Source of the DNA: Siphonodentalium dalli
Taxonomy: Eukaryota > Mollusca > Scaphopoda > Gadilida > Siphonodentaliidae
DNA: 64,000 nt
Assembly: GCA_032622095.1 (NCBI GenBank)
Contig: CP136063.1
Coordinates: 26,230,987 to 26,294,986 of the forward strand
Direction: 5' to 3'
Positions 35,237 through 46,300 of this stretch are shown here, in pieces. Numbering within the stretch: the first letter of the stretch is position 1; each line of letters opens with the position of its first letter. The position numbers and the translations under genes are program-made. The notes below the pieces were generated by a model, which searched no databases, was not told the origin of the DNA, and saw only the letters and a program-made list of their open reading frames with translations.

Positions 35237-35813
35237 TCATAACGAGTCATGTCCATGGAAGGAATTTAACGACATACATTTCATATGGTACCATTCAACT
35301 GCACAATAACCAGAATCACATTTTACAATATCTCCATGGTTTTTCCCTTTATCAAAAAGACAGTATGTAGATGTGTCACTACTATCCAGTTCGATTTCAC
35401 TTCCAGTTAAAATTCTGGGCAATATTGTTTCCTTAAACACACATGATCATTTACATAACATTTGTGAGAACAGGTCAGCATCAAATGTAATTCTCTCGAT
35501 GTGCATATCTGCCTCAGTCCAAGTGATAAAATCACAATACTGAACTTGAGATACCCATTTGCTCTTCAACTTGGGTATATATAGTGTCTGTGAATGTTTC
35601 AGAAAATTCCCGCATATGTTGTTTCCACTGGACACATGGGGGCATTACAGAAAAATCCTTGTCTTTGACAAAACAAGGGTGGACACTGTTGAACTTATGT
35701 GTGCATTTCACCTCACTTATCCCATTTCCACAACATTTACAGTTAATCACACAATCCGGACTTTCCTCCAGGTGGGGAATTTTTGGATTCATAACAAACC
35801 CACTGTCTCGCAA
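35237..35813 (-). pseudogene. YqaJ-type nuclease core plus PHD finger, frameshifted (copy D)
   Basis: Three successive frames hold one protein. Frame one reads VINCKCCGNGISEVKCTHKF, the SPDGxVxCxCCGxGxxEVKCP catalytic strand region of YqaJ-like (lambda exonuclease type) nucleases; E and K of the EVK motif are kept. Frame two reads KWVSQVQYCDFITWTEADMH and ERITFDADLF, matching the YxxQVQ...CDFxVWT...ERI block. Frame three reads LPRILTGSE, then GDIVKCDSGYCAVEWYHMKC, a C-terminal PHD-like finger. At least two frameshifts make it a pseudogene. This is the only YqaJ catalytic core in the window. Confidence 0.68.
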
Positions 35814-35855
35814 TGTGAAGTCATCTCTATTGCCGATTGATGATATGCTTCTTTG

Positions 35856-36012
35856 GCTTCATGGTCGACTCCCTATTGTGTTCATGGTCGACGCCCTATT
35901 GTATTCATGGTCGACGCCCTATTGTATTCCTGGTCGACGCCCTATTGTGTTCATGGTCGACACCCTATTGTGTTCATGGTCGACTCCCTATTGTGTTCAT
36001 GGTCGATGCACT
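35856..36012. repeat. 24-bp minisatellite, about seven copies
   Basis: The unit is TTCATGGTCGACGCCCTATT GTGT with few variants. The same unit forms a four-copy array at 42540-42645, about 6.5 kb away. Confidence 0.92.
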
Positions 36013-36320
36013 CCCTTACCGAAATCATTAGCCATATGTTAGCCATTCTTTAGCACTCGGAAGCAGAAGGAATGATGGCTAACTGATGGCTAGTGGTTTT
36101 CAGAGGATATGGATGGTTAGTGCAAAATTTAGCCATCGAGGCTAGGTGATGGCTAGATGATGGCTTATTAGCCATCTCTTAGCCCTCCTATAGGCCGAAA
36201 TATTTAAATGAGCTAAGCCATCGCTTAGCCCTCGATGGATGGATGGCTAGTAGGCCGATGGCTAGTAAGCCATCGGATTGTTAGCCCTCGACATTTAGTG
36301 ATGGCTTAGGATTGCTATGT
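36013..36320. repeat. AGCCAT/ATGGCT-rich interspersed repeat region
   Basis: TAGCCATC, TTAGCCCTC and GATGGCTAG motifs recur many times in both orientations, giving multiple possible hairpins. No terminal repeat or target duplication could be fixed. It may be a degenerate foldback element. Confidence 0.5.
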
Positions 36321-37745
36321 TATATGACTTGCTTCAGGAGGGATCACTCTTTGTCATTATCTATTTGAGAATGAATTGTCTCCCTTGTCACTAAATAACC
36401 TGGCGAATAAAAAAACATCTGAATATATCTTTAAAATAATATTTTATATCATAAAAATAATTTTTAACATACGATAATTAACAATGTCCATTATTTGTGT
36501 TATGTTTTGCCAAGTTTTCATCGTAAATACAGTAGAAACGATTTCATATTCTCTGGTGCTTTAGCTATAATTATGACAGAAATATAAAAGTCTATGTGGT
36601 GACAGAAAATCTTCGAGCAGGTAGTTATTATGTGACAGTTAGTAACTTAATGAACTTAATGAATTCTCACAATCGGTTAAAAATATATATATTGGGAGCT
36701 AGGTCAGCTGGCTAGGTCTCCATTTTCAGCTATGTTCTGGTAAATTAGTAAGACAACATGCCTAGAAAACAGCCCTTTATTATATTCGCATTCATTCAGT
36801 TGTAGGGATGTTCTGATAATATAAGCATATGACTGCATGGAGAGAAAACAGCCAGTAGATTTATCCATGGATTAATTCCCATTCATTCCGTTAGGGATAT
36901 TCAGATAATAAGCCTCAGGATGTTTGTTGAACATATCTGAAAATCCCTACTAATGAATGAATGGGAATCAAGTAGAATTCACTAAATTATTTATCAATAT
37001 ATATTGGCCTTATGGTACTGGTGTATGTATGTTATTCACTCTCATTCTCTATTCTTTTTCTGGGTTAGGGAAGAATCGACCGAGGCAAGATTCTGTTAGG
37101 ATGATCATCTAGGAAGATTTGGCCAGTTTCTCTTCTGTGGCAGCACATGTTGTTGAATCTGAATAATAATAAAATAGGCGATTAATTCATAAAGTCACTA
37201 CATGTTTGTGCATCGTCTTTATATCTGAGAGAAGAAAATTATTTTTTGAAATTAACGAAAACTGACATTTCTTGTGAAAGATTTATAAATAAAAATTTAG
37301 AATATTAAAAGGGTTATTGTCGTTCAGGTGGGTTTTGGTTAAAAATGTAGATATAAAACAGCGGGTAGTTTTACTCAGAACAGGGACCAAACTGATTCTA
37401 CTGGGACAGGAGCGAGACAGACTAAAGAACTTTATTTTGTTTTGTCTCGCCTGTCTCGGCTTGTCCCAGGACTTATCACTGGGACAAAAAATGTCGATGT
37501 ATTTTCTGTTGGCCACGTTTCCTACCATATATGTAAAAATGGTAAACAAAGGAAGTTATACGTTAATCGAAGTGTACTAAAAAATATGTATATGTAAGCA
37601 AAATGGTCAGTAATAACATTCAACATCCTTGACAGCTGCCATTAAGTAACCCCAAACCTGCAAACATGAAAATAGATTATTATTGATAAAGGGATTATCC
37701 CGATATGTTATCGGTGAACATTGAGGGATGTACTTTGGTCAGCAC
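36321..37745. other. No gene recognised
   Basis: A short inverted segment around ATGAATGGGAATC (near 36890 and 36955) is visible. Otherwise no coding or TE hallmarks were recognised. Confidence 0.3.
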
Positions 37746-37750
37746 TTACC

Positions 37751-40700
37751 TTAAAATTTAATTTTTGCAGCCCGTTTAGCATTCTGCACCTTTGATGTGA
37801 ATTTTTTGTTTAATTGAGTTGGTGTCACCGGTGGCCAGCCTTTGGTCGCTGAGAGGCTTCTCATGTATTCTGTTGGGGGGGAAATATGGTTTACAATTCA
37901 AATGATGACTAGTGATATAATTCAAAGCCTCATGAATTGCTGCATAATCATCTGCTTTTACTTCGCCACATGAGTTCAAATATTGATACATCTTTCAGAA
38001 GTGATATCTAGAACAATGCAAATAATCAACAGAAATAAATCATAAATAAATCAGTTTGTTTTATGAAAAGTATATATGTTGATACATACCCGGTACTATT
38101 TTCTTATCTATCACATGTTTCAGATTTATTCCATATTACAACATCATGCATTATAATGATATACAATGACAGTTGTATAACAGGACAACACAATGTAATT
38201 TGCATAAATACAGGTAAAAGAAATTAGCATTTCTATATATTCAAATAATCTGATTTATTTATGGATTTTCAAGTCTATAATCAGAGATGTGTAATAACTA
38301 AAACTAAAAAACACTGAAATTAATTGAACTGAAAATTCTTTCCAGAAGTCTTTACCTGCAGTAGAGATGTGTAAGTTCACCACAAGAAGATTCACCATAT
38401 TATAAGACATTAATTTTTTTTTCATCATTTATGGATATCAAGCTGTCTCCCAGTCCCAGTCATGCTGTAAATGGAATCTTCAAACTACATGTAATCCCCA
38501 GTTTATAGAAAAATTTACTAAACTCGTCCAGTAAATAAGGTCTGAAGCTTACACCATGCAGGCATAAATGGTTAAAAAAAACTCTGTAAAACATGGAAAA
38601 GAACTATAACGCTTTAACCCTTTACCCAACAAACCGGCCAAAACCGGCCAAATAAAGATTCAACAGCCTAAAATATCTTCGGTCTGTCTCAATAGAACCA
38701 TACACATATGGATATCATTGGAACCGGCTCCTTGACCACATTGTGATAGTTAGTTATGCCCTGTGCCAATGCATTCTCTTATATATGCGAGTCGACCATA
38801 GGTCGCCTCGCATATATAAGAGAATGCATTGGCCTAAAAAAAATCTTTTTTTAACACTTTTTACCATTTTTTCTTACATTCTTTAACAATTTTATAATTT
38901 TTAATGTGTTAAGCCAATGCATTCTCTTATATATGCGAGGCGACCTATGGTCGACTCGCATATATAAGAGAATGCATTGGCACAGGGCCCTTCTGTTGGG
39001 TAAAGGGTTAATATAAATTTTCGAGCTTACCTTTTATTGCATTAGTTTTTATTGAATCCAATGGTGGATCTTTTTCTTTATTATGTTTCCGTAGCCCAAG
39101 ACCAGAAGATTGAGCCAGTTCATCTGCGTTGAACACCAGGCTAATGACACTGTTTAGCATTGTGGTGGTAGGGTCCTTGGATGCACTGGAAGCTATCAAT
39201 GCATTTGAGAGCCCAAACCGGTCCACAAGGACATAGTTATATTTCGCTGGATCCTTTGTATCCACTATCAGGACTCCCATTTTTGCCTGTAACATAAAAG
39301 AATTTTGCATGTTGTGACGTATGTGCCAATGCCTGTACTGTAACATTGCTTAATTTGTACATGACAAATTTCATAATGAGTGCCAGTTCCAAAGGATTTA
39401 CCTTGTGTAATAAGTCAGTATTACTGAATTCTCAGTTGGCCGCCAGCAGCCATATTTTTTATTGATTCACCTCAAGATATCTCGTTCCTATCTGTATGTG
39501 AAATTGTCAATGACAACCTCCATGACAAATTTCATCATGTTCTGACCAACAGTAGGGCCTGTGGGTTGTGTGTGTTTTGGAAGATTCACCATAACATCTT
39601 GTTCCCATCTACATGTTGATGTTAAACCTCTATGAGAGATTTCAGAATGATGGGACCAACAGTATGATATGAGCCGGCTATTGTTTTCGCTGAACGACCC
39701 CAAAATGACTCTTTCCCATCTACATGTCAATATCACCCTACCTCTATAAAGAATTTCATAATGATTGATGGATTGGTACAGACAGTAAGCGAGTTCGAAA
39801 AAATTAAGGGGGCTTACAGACTCACACATGGTGCCAGGGCAATAGCTTAATTAGCTTGTCAAGTTATGCCAATAATACACTTGTATTCAAGTTGTACCTC
39901 TCATGGATAAATCATTCAATCCTATCAAATCATTCCTGACATTATAAAACTTACTTTATCACTAGGTGAACTGCTATACATTTGTATGATCTTATTTGCT
40001 TGAATCAGCGTTTTAGGTAGAACTGATTTATCTGAAGACTGCTTGAGCTGAAAATAAATAATTGCATGCAATTATTTATATTCCCACATTCATTGCATTG
40101 AATTTGTAATTCTCATAATTGGCATAATTTATAAATAAATTGATGCACACTACCTGCTGTATTAAAAAAATTCCACAATGCACAAACATATGTCACTTTA
40201 TTAAGATCACCAAGTTATTTATTATATTTCACAGCTGACACATTTCATTTTAGCTGATATTCCTGATGTCCTGTCATGAAATTCTGAACATTTTGACATA
40301 TAATTTGCCAAAACAAGTTCAAAAGGGCAGTCACCGTTTAAAATGCTAAAAATTAACTGGAATTTTTCTGGTTCAGAGTAAAATTCTTTCTATTTTTACA
40401 ATTTCGTTGATATGCGAGGCCATGTCAGACGTAATAATGACCATCTTTCGTCATACCTTAATTTACACCCATAAGTTATTAATATAGATTAGATATCAGC
40501 TATTATATTACATATTATACTTACTTTGTTGGATACTGGAGAGTTGATGGCATCAAGTTGTTCAATCTGCATCTGTTTTGTCATTGCAATAACACCAGCT
40601 CCCTACAGAAATTATAATTAAATAATTATATACCACATTTCCTTTTGTAACATATACAGGTCTCATTTACAAATATCTTATTTTACAAATATTGTTCATG

Positions 40701-42089
40701 ATTTTGTGATACACTAACTTCACTAAAGCAGTTCGGGAAAAAAAGGTGCTGTAACTGACATATCTGAGGTATAAACACATTATTTACTTGCTAGATGTAT
40801 ATAAGTTTAATTTAAGTTTCTCAAAGTACTGACACAAGTTTGTCATCTATTATGATGTTAATGTTCAACAAGAGTAAGAACCTGCTGTTGTTTTAAACCA
40901 ATTCAGACAATTTATCTCTTTTGAGAACAAACTGCAACAATCAAATACAAAAATGAGTCATACATACATGTTCTTGTTGACAAATTGAGACAGCCTGGAG
41001 AGGTACAGGTTCTTGTCCTCTTGACTGCCCAGGTATCATAGCAGATCCATGTTGAAATAAATGCATTTAGACAAGAGTGTTACAACCTTACACCAATTTA
41101 AGTACACTGCACAAAATTTAATACTGCATACATAATATAACAGTGCAAATTATTCCAAGTATGGTATATATGAAATATTGATATTCTGATGATGAAAAAA
41201 TGGATATAAAGGTCGGACAAAATTTAACTGTCATTTTAAATGTTGACAGATATGGGATTGGGATATTAAACAGACATGCAAAATTGATATACAAATGTGG
41301 GCCAGCATAGATTTTATACAGCAGCAGATAGCAATACAGGCCAGGGTAATGCAGCCCTTACCCCAAACATTTGGTCAGCTTAAAATTCTGACAATTTTGG
41401 GCATATTAAGGGGGAAACTTCGAAGACATTGTGTGGTAATTCAGGAGGAAATATAGGGGCAAATAATAAGTACTTTCACATTTCTGCCTGAATTATACAG
41501 ATTGTAGGCTATTTTGAATGTATTAAAATATCCTATGTTCTGTGTATGCAAACAGTATTCTGCAAAAACTGTGTTACAAATTCTTATATGCCATCCACAG
41601 GGGCTTGTTCTCAGGAAAAAAATGTTTTTTTTTTACTGAGCCTCTGTGCACCATCTAAAATAATTAGGACAAAAAGACTCCGCCTACAAATATTTGATCT
41701 TCTGACAATTATGCAGCATCATGCAGGTCACATGACCCCTAAGTTAAATACCTGACTCAACAGGATTCAAAGGAACATTTTTTCTCCTCTGTTATATGAT
41801 GTACGGTTCTGCTCTATATTCTGTCGGACCTGATGCATGCAATTTGTTCCCGATATTTCCGCAAATTCATTGAGTGAACAAATAATTATAACTCCACACT
41901 TCTAACTATAATCAAGTAATAATTACATCCGTTCTAATCAACAATAACAGAATCAGTAAAATAATAATCCTATATAAGTATGTGAAGAACTCACGTGTAC
42001 TGATATGGGTTCATCTATAACTTCGAGTGCAGCAACAATATGCTTCCTGAGTGTCTCCAACTGTTGGGCATTAGTGCTGTTGTTGGTAA
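37751..42089 (-). CDS. BEN-domain protein gene, at least five exons, 5' end missing
   Basis: Exons on the minus strand: 42089-41995, 40602-40525, 40047-39955, 39286-39031 and terminal 37869-37751, each with clear AG and GT borders (e.g. TTTTAG|, |GTGAGT, |GTAAGT) and compatible phases. Another probable exon ends on CAT|GTATGT at 40968. Early exons encode helical sequence (NAQQLETLRKHIVAALEVID). The 256-bp exon carries LVDRFGLSNALIASSA, LNSVISLVFNADELAQS and PPLDSIKTNAIK. The last exon, WPPVTPTQLNKKFTSKVQNA then KRAAKIKF-stop, completes a BEN domain. BEN domains bind DNA and proteins in chromatin regulation. The first exon was not found; the Academ-like transposon starts 580 bp upstream of the first known exon. 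Confidence 0.7.
38614..39011. mobile_element. TTAA-flanked MITE with two hairpin modules, in the last intron of the BEN gene
   Basis: TTAA plus CCCTTTACCCAACAAACCGG and TGTTGGGTAAAGGG plus TTAA bound 398 bp holding two complete palindromic modules. Its right edge lies 19 bp from the GTAAGC donor of the 256-bp BEN exon, so it forms the start of that intron. It is nearly colinear with the element at 25959. Confidence 0.87.
39420..39785 (-). repeat. Inverse-orientation copy of the 165-bp repeat family
   Basis: Read on the minus strand it contains ATGGGAAAGAGTCATTTTGG and ATGAAATT-type motifs, plus GCCATATTTT/GGCCGCCAGCAGCC, the same parts as 29340-29845. It sits in an intron of the BEN gene. 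The 113-codon ORF at 39488-39829 is within this repeat and is not credible. Confidence 0.6.
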
Positions 42090-42539
42090 CTAAAACCAAA
42101 AAAAAACATTTACTTATTAATCAATGGAATTTTTTATGAGATGACATATTAAGCTGAGCCAATTAAATTTTATTTAGTAATTATCTTTTCGCAAATAGAT
42201 ATTTGATTCATGTTTATTCGTATGTTCCACTTACAATTTTTTTGAGCTTCTAGCGAAATTATATGTTAACCTGAAGTAAATGGCCATTATATAATTTGTA
42301 ATATTCACATAATTCAGGATTACCCTAGTGTAACATGCAGACGCGATTAATCATGCAGAGAAGTAGTTTTTAGTAAAGTTCGAAACCATAATACTGATAA
42401 TTGTTTTGCAATTATGGGATAGAGAAATTGCCTGGAATGTGCATTAACATACACCATTTTCACAAGGGTGTATTCTATTCAGTCCGGGAAGGTTGTTATA
42501 CCTGTTCCGGTGTCCTTCTTCAGCACAATTGTCAAAATA

Positions 42540-42648
42540 TGCTCCCTATTGTGTTCATGGTCGACTCCATATTGTGTTCATGGTCGACTCCCTATTGTGT
42601 TCATGGTCGACGCCCCATTGTGCTCATGGTCGACGCCCTACTGTTAGT
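42540..42648. repeat. 24-bp minisatellite, four to five copies
   Basis: The unit TTCATGGTCGACTCCCTATT GTGT is the same as in the array at 35856. It ends about 17 bp before the proposed target duplication of the Academ-like transposon. Confidence 0.9.
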
Positions 42649-42668
42649 ACAGGCATTATAAGGTTTGA

Positions 42669-42784
42669 CCCGGAAAAAATTGCAATAGAATTTTTCTCTT
42701 TTATTTTGAGTTATATAGGTGTAGCTATATAACATATCAAAAATCTACCAACATCTGAGCACGGGAACATTATTTTTTTTACGT
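42669..42784. repeat. Left terminal inverted repeat of the Academ-like element
   Basis: CCCGGAAAAAATTGCAATAG, then CTCTTTTATTTTGAGTTA and ATCAAAAATCTACCAACATC, to ACGT at 42784. The inverse is found at 49607-49722 with few mismatches and one short variable patch (TATAGGTGTAGC versus CATAGGTATTG). Confidence 0.8.
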
Positions 42785-42786
42785 TT

Positions 42787-43395
42787 AAAGAGCTTTTAGT
42801 GACAAAAATTAATAAAAAGTTAAATACTGACACTGAACACACCATTCATCAAATTTTGACTAAATTTTGGCATTATATCGATAACAAACAGCCACTACCT
42901 GTTTTATACTGATGTACATGGTATCTGGGGTATATATTTTACTATTATTTGGGCTTAGAGAGCGTTTAATGATAAGAAAATGCCTTAGTATATATCTTAT
43001 GTGAATATGTGTAGTTTTGGGACGCATAATCGGGCATATTTTCATAGCATAATGTCATCAAGGGACTTTGACATGTTTTATTCTTATTCCCATGGTGTCT
43101 AAGGTGTATTTCATTACATCAGTTGTAAATAAAGAGCGTTTAACTGATAACAAAATAGCTTAATATATGTTATATGCAAATATTTAAATTCTTAGCTTCT
43201 ATATAATTGGACATAATTGTTCCATAAATTTTGACCAAAACATGACTACTGATATTGGCAATGTTGTCTAGGTTGTAATTTGTTATATAGTTCACTAACA
43301 TAGAGTGTTTAATGATAACTAAGTTTATACATGATACATGTATGGTGTATGTGTTGAGTGAACAATTTATAGCTATACATATTATGTGCCATGCC
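42787..43395. repeat. Subterminal diverged tandem repeats, period about 170 bp
   Basis: AAAGAGCTTTTAGTGACAAA, GAGAGCGTTTAATGATAAGA, AAGAGCGTTTAACTGATAAC and AGAGTGTTTAATGATAAC recur at about 42787, 42957, 43133 and 43302. An inverse unit (AAACGCTCTTTGTCTG) lies on the other flank at about 49040. Subterminal arrays of this type may be transposase-binding sites. Confidence 0.6.
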
Positions 43396-43398
43396 AGG

Positions 43399-46300
43399 TT
43401 AACAATGTCCACTCTCTTCGGATATAACTTGTATTGCATTTGTACAGGTTGTTCCTGAACATTCTGTACAGACAGATGTACACTTGAGTCCATATTTCCT
43501 GCATGAACATCGCTTTGTGGAACAGTTCTCCTTGCAAGAACATTTAATTACTTTCAGCAAACACTTTGGAGCTGGGTCGGTTGTCATTGATGTGGGGTGC
43601 ATACGATCATCTTGAAGTTCCCAACCCCATTCTAAAGGGTTGATATCGCGACCAAGCCATTGCTGGATTTGACAGTAGACTCGGTAGCTGTGTTGTTTTG
43701 CAGCATCTGACGTTGGTGGTAGAACCTGGGGGTGCACATATGTCATACTGGATGACACTTTCTTGGAAAACAATGTTTTTCTTAATGTATCGAGTGAGAT
43801 GACCTGCTTGCCACCATACGCGCACAGAAAGCTCTTCTCACCGGCATCTGACACGTTCTTATGAGTTTGGTCATGTTCCGCGAACACTTGGCCAAACTTG
43901 TTGAGTTCTGGCAATTTGTTCTTCTGCAATGCCGTCTTCTTGCCAATGCCGTATATTCGCGACGTGGAGTCACACCCGAAAAACGCATGCAGAAATAACA
44001 TGTTACTGCAGGTAGCGGGACCCAGTGCTGATGCGATTCTGTTTATGTTGTATATCCTGCCCTTCTTGTCTGACGACTTCTGCGATGACATCAATAATTT
44101 ATTTCTATTGGACGTGGTTTTGTAGTGGATCAGAAGTATGAGCAGGTCAGTGTCCTCTCCGATCACTGTAGTTGTTGAGGATCCTTCTGAAGTTTGGATG
44201 GCTGTCTGTACAATTAATAAATCAGCATCTCCGTCGGAATGACATGTCGCAGTACCATTGTCCCGAAACTTATCTGAAAGTAGGTTGATGAATCGTTGTT
44301 TGTTTCTGGGGTTGGACAGGAACAATTCCTTTTTGATGGCCAACTGCATATCGGGTTGAAACTCTACGATTGGACCAATGACTCCTTTCGATCGTCGACT
44401 ATGTGCATGGTCTTTAACTGAAGGTCCTGAGGAATATCCATCAAATACTATACATGATGTAGAACCAAAATGGGTGTCCACATAATTGAGATACAATTGG
44501 CATATGTCATGGTATGATTCGCCAATCTTCCACGGGATTCGTTGCAATAGCGATCCACCGTCAATGACAAACTTGGTGTCTTTTGGGATCTCAACTGTGT
44601 CTTGACGATCATATTTCCATAACGCATCGGCAAGATTAGATTTGTCGGCTAGTCTAGTTGTCCCACTGCTGTCGAACAGTGAAGAAGGGTATGATGTAAG
44701 TTCATATTTAAAAAGATTGACGCCATCAAGCTCATCAGAATCTCGCGCAATCGTCACCAGCCTCTGGAACATCAGAATCGGATCTATTATTATCGAATCA
44801 TTCGTCCGGGAGAGTGTGGTGGAGGCCATTGTCTTGCAGGCATTGGCTTTTGAAAACTTGTAGTCATCAGGCACCACACCATCCATAGAATTAACTATCT
44901 TGTCACCAACAGATTTGGCGTCGTGAACATTTACATCCTTGTGGGCTGACACACCTGTTGCAATGTTATGTAAAGTAGCCTGTTCACAAAACGGGTCCAT
45001 TGCTTGAAGGAATTTGAGAAGTTTCCTCACATCTGTTGTGTCGCGGATACCTCTGGATTTCCGTTCATCGACATTCTGTTCACTGGTTGATGACGTAATA
45101 TTTGTGAACTCTTGCATAGCCGCATCCATCGCGGCACAATCCGGCATTGCTAGTAGCCATGTGGTCGATTGAGATGGCGTCATGCCTCTGCCCCGTGTTA
45201 GGCCACCAACACTTTTGATGCTCCTCATCAACACCTGTTCAATCATTAGATCGGATGAGATACCACCCCACAACTTTTCACTTCGACGACCAACATGAAG
45301 TCCATTCAAGAAGCATTTGTGCAGATCTGGGTTTGATGATTCTAATGCAAGCATATCCTGGATATACAGGTGGGCAGACTTGGTGTACGAGTTATGTCCG
45401 GATGCTGCGAGGTATGGGAGCATTGCTTTTAAGGAATGTAAATGTAGCATCCAGTTTCCAGTTCGCTCCGCTGTTATGAAGTCGAGAAGAATGTCAACCA
45501 TGTCCATGTATTGTAGCCACAATTGCGAGGTCTTCAATTCCGACAATTCACGTTTGACTTTTGCTACATCGTTTTTCATCTGCAATAAAGATGCATTGCG
45601 TGATACCTGCTCCAATGTCTGCTCGTGTTGGAGTAGTTGAGTGTATGCTTTCTGTAATTCATCGGGGACTGACGCAACATCTTGGTCACTCTGAAGGTCA
45701 GCCAGGGACAGGTCGTATACCCTTGATAGTATGACTGTGTTCAGGGCTGCGGATATGAGGACATGCCCCCTGATGGCTCGTGCGATGGCTGCACCGGTCA
45801 CCATGTGGGACACTGCATTTGGAGCATACAACACTTCTAATAGCTCTCGTAATCCGGATCCCTCCATGATGTGGCCGATACTCCCCAAGAAACTCATCTC
45901 GATGTGCAGGCCGCCAAGGCGCAACACAATTGATTTTAGATCAGTTTGTTTGTTCATCACAATCATCCGAGCTTTCCACCACAGTGGCTGGTCGAAGGTG
46001 AGCACCGGGGCAACACTATTCTTGTTGGCCTGTTCTTTGATAAATAATAGTGTTGAATATATGCACGACATATCTGTTGGGTCCATGTCTATTAACGGGA
46101 GAAATAGAACGGACGTTTTCCCAGGATGATCACCACCATCGGTCACAGCTTTCATGACCCCGGACCAAGCCATCCACGGGGGTTTCATCAACATGGAGGC
46201 CTTCCAGAGGGCGTTAGTCTGCGATAATGGGTTGTGCGCGACAATTTCCGCCAACTTTATGTACTTGGTGTCGATCATTGAGCTGTACTTCTCGCAAAAT

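Noticed and set aside
37776-37991. MYQYLNSCGEV ORF as a BEN exon
   Set aside because: A different frame of the same stretch, entered at the CCCAACAG acceptor (37869), matches the BEN C-terminus and the incoming phase; this ORF is a shadow.
39488-39829. 113-codon minus-strand ORF
   Set aside because: Lies in the dispersed 165-bp repeat family inside a BEN intron.
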